From assembly GCA_030512335.1 (NCBI GenBank), contig JAULSU010000006.1, positions 2,604,001 through 2,668,000 on the forward strand: 64,000 bases of DNA. The letters are read 5' to 3'. Each line of letters starts with the position of its first letter. Within the stretch, counting starts at the first letter, position 1. This document shows, in pieces, positions 57,023 to 64,000 of this stretch. The translations under genes were made by a program, and so were the position numbers. This stretch comes from Immersiella caudata. Lineage: Eukaryota; Ascomycota; Sordariomycetes; Sordariales; Lasiosphaeriaceae. The notes beneath the pieces were generated by a model that worked only from the letters and a program-made list of their open reading frames with translations, did not search any database and had not been told where the DNA came from.

Positions 57023-59799
57023 ACACGAACCACCGCTTACGATGCCGACGATCACCACGACTACCAGCAGCTCTGTTTTGATCTTCTTCTCTACGATTGG
57101 GCATGGCCGGGGCGCGGAGGCCTGTTGGATGAAGCCGACAGCCAGTCATTGGTTCCCTTGTTTTCTCTCAAGGCGACACGACGACGACTGCGCTGTTTGC
57201 TTTCCTCGGAACACTGCACGATACATTGGGCTGCATCCTATGTGCCCTCCCCAGGGGTATCACGATCAAGCCGGGTGGAAATGGGGGCATCTTTTTCAGC
57301 ATGAGCATGAGCATTAGCACGAGGCGGAGGGCCGTCGGTTACATGGCATTGCATGGGCGCGGCATGGAAGGGTGGCACACTGGCTTTGGGGATCGCTTCT
57401 CTGTTTTGTTGATGTTTTGGGGCGTCGTATTCCACGAGGGACAGGGGTGAACGCTAGGGACTGGGCTTGCATTCTTGTGTATTGTACCAAAGTATCTGCA
57501 AAGAAGGACGTGTTTACGGGGCGTGTCGCCAGCGTTCTGGATCGTGGTTGGGTGGCTCAGCAGATGTCGTCGATGGTGCTAGTCTGCAGGTTCGAAGACG
57601 TTTGCGCGTCCTGCTCGGAGAGTTCGGTTGCGGATGGTCTGGCGCTACTGCTGGTCCCGACCTTTCGGCTCCGTGGGGAGGTGTGGCTGTCTCTGTCGGG
57701 CTGGGTGTGGTATGCTATCGGCCGATGCGGTGGTGGACGACTCGTGAAGATCCCGAGAGTGTCACTGCCGACGCTATCCTCGACAAGGTACCCAAAGTGT
57801 TGTGTCATGGTGGCTGGCGCTGACAGTTCCACGCTGGTCGCTCTCTCTCTCTGGACCTTAGTTCGTGGGTGGAATGCCGCCCTACAACCCGGCCCGCCCT
57901 TCCATCGAGAGAGGCTCTTCAAGGCATTACACTGCCGCTTTGACGACAGACCGACACGGGATACGCAAGTACGGCAGTCGGTAGCATACGACCATTACAC
58001 CCGCACTCAATGTTCCTCGCTGAGCATCCATGGGGTTTATTCCGGCCACCTGATGGGGGGTGGTGTCGCCCAACCGGTCTGTTCTGGTTCGCCCCTTCGC
58101 CCCTCCGCCCCTCCTTCGGGAGTCTAGAGTCTGGAAGCGGCTGGCTAGCCTTCCTTTCTATTCACGCCCGTCCCGTCCCGTGGAAGCCGCAGCGGTTACA
58201 GAAGCAGTATATCTCCCCCTAACCAGTGGCTGCTTCCCGTCATACATGGACCGACCAGATCTTCTGTGACACGGGCGCCAGGTCTCGAAGGACGCAATAT
58301 ATGGCGCCCTTCTCTATGGACATGCCGGGGAGGGGCCACTGCTCAGTTCCCGCTAGCTTCCATGCAGCTACCCACCCCGGACACGGTGTTGTTCTGTCTC
58401 TTTTTGGGCGCCTCCCGACAACTGACACTGACTCCATGGTGGCCTTTGCGTATCGGGTGAAGACGGAGCGTTCGGGCGTCGAAATGAAGGAAGAAAATCG
58501 AAATGGAATGTTCCGTCTTTGATGAGTGGCACGGAGTCAAGGCCTGAGCTACGCGGAGAGAGGCCGGCGTTTCGAGTACACACGATTGGGGGGGATGTTG
58601 TGCAACCGACGCCCAGCAGCCCCGGGACACACGCGCACACACGCTACGACTTGCGCACTGCCTACTCATCCAGCACCGCCGAACTTGAAGCGCCGCCACA
58701 CGGAGGAGCGAAGGGACGGGGACAGAGAAGGTGACGGCCTTTTCCTTTGCGCTGCGACTCGGAAAACCAGCCAGCCACCAGCAGCCTTGTCCTCTGGCGG
58801 GGAGCCCGGAAGCCCTACTCGCCAACTACTCGGCGACAGTCAAGCCTTCGTGACGGGCAACGCAAAAAAAAAAAAAAGCACCATATGGTATGACTTACAC
58901 AGTTACGGGAGTATTTCCTCCGACTTTCGCCACCCCCCTTTCCTTCTTCATCCACAACAAACACCACCATCATGCCCACCCACTGAGGCTATTTCCCACC
59001 CTTCCTCCCGTGTAACATCCCCATCCCCGTCCACCCCCGCCGTCTCCCTACTCTCCCCAACCAACCCGGAAACCCCCATCCATGTGTCTCAGTCCATCCC
59101 TCTCGCCGCGCAACGTTTAATATAAATCCCGGGATTCACTTCACCCCGCCGACCTGTCATTTTTCACCGCATCGGCTAGTCCTGTCTCGTTCGGGGCGTC
59201 TTTTGCGCGAAGGTGACGGACAAGGCGGCCGAGACGGGCGTGGTCTGGGCGGTTTGGTCCGAGTCACGGAGCACGGGTACGGGTACGGTACGAGTGTTCA
59301 GTTTGTTTTGGGTTGGTTTGGGAGCTTCACCGCTAGAACGAGAATGAGAGGAGTGAGACTGGGTTCGGGCCGGAGGGAGGTAGAAGGGGCCGAGGGATGG
59401 GGCGGGGAGAGCTCGTTTCTTGGAGACTAACAATTGTCATGTACGCCGACACGAGTAGAGAGAAATTGGTGACGTGCACGTGAGTAAACTGCACTCTTCT
59501 TCTGCGGCTAATATCCGCGATTACGATGTTGGAGCTGTAGCGGCATTCTTGTCTCCAAGGGGCTTCTTTTATCCCTTTACAGTAGGCGCATAAAAATGGT
59601 GCCGATGTAGCGTTCTGGAAGAAGTCATTTTCTCATGATTACCAGCATGTTGGGGTAGGTAAACAGACCTAGAGGGGTAAATATGGATGTTCGTGTGCCT
59701 ATAGTTCAGTCTGTACCTGCATCCTCCGGTCTTCAGCCTCCATTCCAAGACTCTCAAGCATCTTGAGGTCGTTCTTCAACCTCGTTATGACCTACTGCT
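57023..59799. other. Interval without a recognisable gene
   Basis: About 2.8 kb with frames up to 250 residues that carry no domain and compete with each other on both strands (for example 57372-58127 plus and 57922-57557 minus). A 14-base A run lies at about 58864-58877. No gene was assigned. Confidence 0.4.
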
Positions 59800-60170
59800 C
59801 CCAGGCTTCCACCTCGTTGTAGCGCGCCTCCTAGTTTCCGCCTCTGCGGCTTTGTTCTTCAGCTCTGTGACCATTGCCCGCAGCTCTGCATTCTCCTTCT
59901 TGAGCCGCTCCAGCTCGTCCATGGCTCTTTCCAAGGCTTGGACAAGCTTGTTCTGACGGTTCGGCGTCTCCTCTTTGACCGCAATGGGCGCGATGATGTC
60001 AGGGATTGTCGTGATGTAGGCTTGTGCGGTCGCTATACGGCGTTCTGCATCATCAGAACGTTAGTATTAGACAACAGAAGTAGGCGGCATACATACCGTA
60101 TCTCTTCCAAGGTTTCAACCGTGACTCAGCGTGCGAGAGAGCGAGCCGAGTCGACGTCTGAAGCAGTCAT
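59800..60170 (-). pseudogene. Short coiled-coil coding segment, unknown gene
   Basis: Two coding-like blocks joined by a good 52-bp intron (GTATGT...CTAATACTAAC...CAG): ESRLKPWKRY | ERRIATAQAYITTIPDIIAP, then VKEETPNRQNKLVQALERAM and DELERLKKENAELRAMVTEL. A preceding ATG frame (MTASDVDSARSLAR) ends in TGA in the wrong frame, one base away from the ESRLKPW frame. The coil has regular heptads. No family could be named, and the start may be broken. Confidence 0.4.
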
Positions 60171-60254
60171 GTCAGCGCCTAGAAGATGGCTGCGTAACGG
60201 CTCGAGTTCGCGCCGAAAAACGCGACGTAGAGTGCGCAACAAGACTTCTTACTG

Positions 60255-60860
60255 GCACTGGGACAGCTCCCACGGGGCAGGCGGGCTGTTGCGTCAACTT
60301 CGCAACATCGTCGAGGTCAATGTGCCTGAAGTAGTTCTTGCAGAACTGGACGCTTGCCTCGCCTGGGAAGGGGCTATTGCTTCAACCATCGTCTTCGTTG
60401 ACAGAAAAGGCCCAGCCCTCGTCGCCGCATTCCGGTACGTTGCAAGCGATGTTGAGCTTCTTCCTGCCAAACCTAGGACTCTCGCCTCACTCGCCTATGT
60501 TCTGGAGAATTTCTGCACGACGATTACCTGGTCAGCTACTTGTAATCTTATGATGAGCGCGGCTGTGGCCACTCACCTACAAAGGTTCCCATGTGGTACT
60601 CGGAGAACTCGTCTGGTCCCTAGAACTCAAGCCTTAGTAGCTGGGTGGTGCCATATTCGCCACGCCCGAAACCCTCAAGATACACACTCCGCAACGCCCA
60701 CAACTGCCGCCATCCTTCAAAGACCATTATGAGCTCGTCATCGGTACAGTTCTTGTGATTGGAGGAACTGAGATAGCCTTCCACTCCTTCGTCGTCATTC
60801 TCCGGAAACCAGGTGATGTCGTCGACCCTCACCCGGCATGGATCCCAGATCTGCGGCATG
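60255..60860 (-). pseudogene. N-terminal part of an M35-like metalloprotease, with TGA/TAG stops
   Basis: Reads VRVDDITWFPENDDEGVEGY, NHKNCTDDELIMVFEGWRQL, LLRLEF, TAG, GPDEFSEYHMGTF, an intron-like stretch (about 60527-60575), NRRAEILQNIGE, TGA, GESPRFGRKKLNIACNVPEC, GDEGWAFSVNEDDG, TGA, SNSPFPGEASVQFCKNYF and HIDLDDVAKLTQQ. The order (ITWFPE, NCTDxE, EFLGP, CxxxECG, then FC-NYF) is what precedes the HExxH helix in the same fungal family as the fragment at 12546-12781. The HExxH part is not present downstream here. Both TGA codons could come from CGA by a C-to-T change. Recognition is from memory of the family, so moderate confidence. Confidence 0.45.
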
Positions 60861-60889
60861 GAAGGCTGCCACCTCACGCTTGATATCGG

Positions 60890-62870
60890 GAGCAGGGAGG
60901 ACGGCGAGTTCGGTGTGAGTGTTTCCGTAGCCTCCTCCTCCATTGGCACAATCGTTGAACAAAGTTAGGGCGGAGTTAGTGAGTGAATCGATATGCATCA
61001 CTTTAACCCTGCCGTTGCCATCGAGATTAGCAAAGTAGACGCAGTTCCCTTGGCCGGTGCCCTCGAACTTCTTGCCGGCCTGGGTCCAAGCGAAAGAGCT
61101 ACCGTGGATGGAGATTGGGCCCCGATTGGCGAACACGGTCACGTCGCAGCTGAATTTTTCGAGAACGGCATATCCGCCAGTCCATCGCCCGTCACATCGG
61201 CGAATCGAAGGTTGGCACGGCCGTAGCCATCGGAGGCCTTGAATTGAAAATGGCGCGTAAGGGTGCCTTGGATGGTGTTCAGATATCCCCAGACCTTGCC
61301 GTCTGCGTCGAGGCAGTGCACGTCAGCCATGCCGTTTCCATCGATGTTGGCGAAACGCACGCCCGGGCCATGGTAGCCTTGGTATCGCTTCGGGCAGTTC
61401 GGCTGGGCGGTGCGGGAGGGACCGACGTTGTATCTGTACACCCAGGTGTTGAAGTTCCTAGTGGTCTTGCGCTTGTTGATCCACACATCCATGACGCCGC
61501 TGTCGGGATCAATGTGGATGATGTCGTCGAGGCCGCTGCCGTTCCAGTCAGCGAAGCGCAAGTCCCTTCGGTCCATCCTGCGGCCTTTCCCGGCCTCGTT
61601 GAAGATGAGATAGTTGGCACCAAAGTACGGCGGCATCTCGAAACCACCGCCACGGCTCTCGTAGATGCGCACCTCCTCGATGGACGAGACCCACAGCAAG
61701 TCGGCTGCGCCGTTCGCGTTTCCTGGTGGTCGATGTCAGCTACTAACTTCCATTTTGGGACAATGCTTGCATGTCTTAGGAGGTCTGAGTAGATAATTCC
61801 TCCTCTTCCTCCTGAGATATAAGGGCAAGAAGACTAAAGGGGCAAAAAAACAGCAGGAATCGCACATACCCATCATGTTGGCATGGCGCACACCATCGCC
61901 CTTGAGCTTGGCGCCGCCCGTGCCCTGGTTCTCCCAGACTTCGATGGTGTAGTAGGTGAGGGTCGACTCGCCCTCGTGCAGTCTCCGCAGCCAGATGTAG
62001 TCGAGCCGCGACAGCCCATCCCAAGTCATGGGCTGGTCGAAGACGTTGGCAAAGTGTATTTCTTGCTGTGCACCGGAGACTCCCATGCCTTGATGCGGTA
62101 GGTTTTCTGCCGACCGCCACAGCGGCCGGCGGGTTGACACCCGCGGTTGTTGGTCCAGATCCACGTTTTTTTCCCAGAGTTGTCCATGTACATCCAATCG
62201 TCGCGCCCCTGTGAGTTCAGTCAGCATACGTTCACTGGAAGCCTGGTTGGTTGCCGTTCATCGTCCGCGCGAAAGACGGAAGACAGAGCTGCACAGACAG
62301 CATCCCGCGGGTCAAGCAGGAAGGAACTACCTGCCGCTCCACTGCCGCGTTCCTTTGTGCTTTGCCTCCCCGGGGTAATCCATCAACCGACATCGGGAAC
62401 AAAAGGGATATCAACTTACATCGCCATTGATGTCAACAAGACGGACACCGTCTGGGTGTCGCCGGCCAACACCCTGGTCCTTCCAGATGGAACCCAGCTC
62501 CTGCCAACAGGCAGCCGTGTCATTTACACACTGTTAGTTCCCGTCTGCGCCTACGTTCTCTCGATTTGCTAGAACTGACCTTGTCCGCCGTTGCGCCAGC
62601 AGCCCATATCATTGTTATCATAAATAGCGCAGTAATCCGCACAGCCATCGCCGTCGATGTCGCTGATGTGCACGACTGCGGCGAGCCCACACCGGTCTTC
62701 CACCTCCCCTTGTACGAGAAGGACGTCACCTCGGACTCGAAAGACGTTTGGCCCAGGTTGATCGACACAAACACATACTCTCGAGTGTGACGCACAAAAA
62801 GTTGTCGGGACCGTCACCGTTGACGTCTGCCCATCTGGCCCCGCGTATAATGCATCTCTCCGGCACCTAC
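60890..62870 (-). pseudogene. FG-GAP/VCBS-type repeat protein, several frameshifts
   Basis: A chain of aspartate-rich calcium-binding-type repeats on the minus strand: ARWADVNGDGPDNFLCVT, VHISDIDGDGCADYCAIYDN, GVRLVDINGD, DWMYMDNSGKKTWIWTN, LDYIWLRRLH, NANGAADLLWVSSIEEV, DLRFADWNGSGLDDIIHIDP, GVRFANIDGNGMADVHCLDA, NLRFADVTGDGLADM and VYFANLDGNGRVKVMHIDSL. This is the beta-propeller repeat of secreted fungal proteins, often linked to SGNH esterase domains. An intron with good sites lies at about 61724-61875. Frame slips occur at about 62775, 62075 and 61175. Whether the metalloprotease-like sequence just downstream (60255-60860) belonged to the same gene cannot be decided. The N-terminal (signal or catalytic) part was not found. 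Confidence 0.55.
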
Positions 62871-63039
62871 ATGTCGAAGAAGATCAAGTGGTACCAAGAC
62901 GGTAGGGAAGCACGCCAAAGTTTCTTTTCTTCCCACGTGCCAAGGCTTGAGCACCGTGCAACAAGGTCGTTACTGCCCGGGTCGACATTTCCACGGCCTG
63001 AATTTTTCTCAAAACTTCATCGACAAGGGCATTTACGCC

Positions 63040-64000
63040 ATGGCTGCACCTCCACACGGCATTTCGAGTACGTTGCCCCCTCTTCCGGTCGATGATATGG
63101 AGCTCCGCATCGAATACATCAATCGCCTTGAGCAGCACTGGCGCGCGAACTTTGAATACCTCGCCAAGCAAGATGTGTCCAGGTATCGACGGTTCTATGA
63201 CGTGCAGTTTGCTGCTCTCTACTTGATGGACCTTCAGCAACTCCAGACGTTGGCCACGGGACAGCACCTGTCACTCATGGTCGACTACTTCCTACAGCAA
63301 CTGGAGTGCCTTCCGGCCCTGGATGATCACAGGTGCATTCTCACCAAGCAACGGTTTCCAGAAGCTCGCCACATCGTCAGCCACGCATTCAACAATGCGG
63401 AGAGAAGTCGGGCAAGCCTCGATAAACTGCTCCCGCAAGTCCTGCCGTTTTTCTTCTTGGAGAATCTCATGCAACTTTCGTCGGACGTCCGTCATGTCTT
63501 CTCGTCCAGCGTTGGGGCGAGCGATCGGAAATGGAACATGATCTCGCTCAATCCAACCATGCACGATTGGTGGAGACGTGGCTGCTTCGGTCTCAAGTGG
63601 CTTGGCCCTGCTGCATCCGCTTCGACCGAGCCCAATCACATACAGACGATCCGACTTCAATTCCAGTAATTGGTATGGAGGGCAGGAGCTGCCGGCGCCG
63701 ACCGGCCGGTCGGGGAGCTAGGGCAAACTGCCGAACAAACCAGGGAGGCATTTCCTGGATGTTTGGCCCCCGAAACTCGCATTGCGGCAATGCGGATCCA
63801 CACCCCTTGCTTGCAATGTGCAGGCCAGCCACTGGATGGAACATGAAGCATGGCGAAGTTTTCGAAACGCGAATCCAACAAAAGCGCATCATGAAGATGA
63901 AGCTCTGTGTCGACCTGCAATGGTTCTTCAACAACCTCATTGCAATGGCCGGAGGGACAGTGGACGATCTCTCGGATGAACCAGAGTTTTTTCACGAAGA
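63040..64000 (+). CDS. Fungal HNH-nuclease-domain protein, 3' end beyond window
   Basis: ATG at 63040 (context CGCCATGG) opens a charged N-terminal region (DDMELRIEYINRLEQHWRAN, VSRYRRFYDVQFAALYLMDL). The HNH_2-type domain follows: HRCILTKQRFPEARHIVSHA, then LLPQVLPFFFLENL, KWNMISLNPTMHDWWRRGCF and GLKWLGP. Exon 1 ends at 63665 and exon 2 starts at 63824 (intron of 158 bp; donor GTAATT, acceptor GTGCAG); the join restores NMKHGEVFETRIQQKRIMKM and DLQWFFNNLIAMAGGT, the usual C-terminal part of this family. In the typical sequence the first HNH histidine is in CHIFPF; here the corresponding string is RHIVSH. These proteins are abundant in fungi and of unknown function. No frameshift was seen. 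Confidence 0.7.

Noticed and set aside
1..64000. tRNA, rRNA and CRISPR features
   Set aside because: No tRNA B-box with matching A-box, no rRNA core sequence and no regularly spaced repeats were seen; a covariance-model search could still find a divergent RNA gene.

Overview
This window is nuclear DNA of a filamentous ascomycete (Pezizomycotina). Many of the better-supported reading frames are split by short introns of about 47-80 bp with fungal branch points (CTAAC/CTAAT). The recognisable genes are a RanBPM/Gid1-type CTLH-complex subunit, the INO80 subunit Ies4, the APSES regulator StuA, a Cdc24-like RhoGEF, DUF3176 and CorA-like fungal membrane proteins and a fungal HNH-domain protein. No rRNA, tRNA or CRISPR array was recognised. 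The class within Pezizomycotina cannot be set from the sequence alone. Layout: 1-2584 (-) Gid1/RanBPM; 3987-4894 (-) Ies4; 7170-11288 (+) a secreted Leu-Pro-Thr repeat protein whose frame is broken; 12.5-18.7 kb (+) a row of broken accessory genes (metalloprotease fragment, unknown gene, CorA-like, DUF3176); 19.1-31.3 kb (-) one Cdc24-like RhoGEF gene cut in two by a 9.27 kb insertion with terminal inverted repeats; 31.8-33.1 kb (-) a broken unknown gene; 34.1-36.5 kb (-) a large intact coiled-coil protein; 37.9-40.2 kb (-) StuA; 40.2-56.1 kb almost no recognisable coding sequence; 56.1-57.0 kb (+) an intact BRCT protein; 59.8-62.9 kb (-) broken metalloprotease-like and FG-GAP-like genes; 63.0 kb to the end (+) a partial HNH-domain gene. 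The central observation is the insertion at 20673-29944. Its ends are inverted repeats of about 34 bp, it is flanked by a 7-bp direct repeat (CTGTTAT), and removing it together with one copy of that repeat rejoins the two RhoGEF halves exactly in frame. Inside it lie LTR fragments, a stop-interrupted N-terminal piece of an AAA-ATPase-type gene, a tandemly duplicated segment, a small palindromic unit carrying telomere-like repeats, a C-terminal fragment of an Rrp3-like DEAD-box helicase with lost motifs, and a Fot1/pogo transposase fragment. No transposase gene that could mobilise the whole unit was recognised. A second theme is the contrast between conserved genes (Gid1, Ies4, the coiled-coil gene, StuA, BRCT), which read through all splice sites without error, and accessory genes, which carry repeated single-base frameshifts and in-frame stops. 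Several indels fall in short homopolymers, so assembly error has to be excluded, but the contrast suggests genuine decay of accessory genes.
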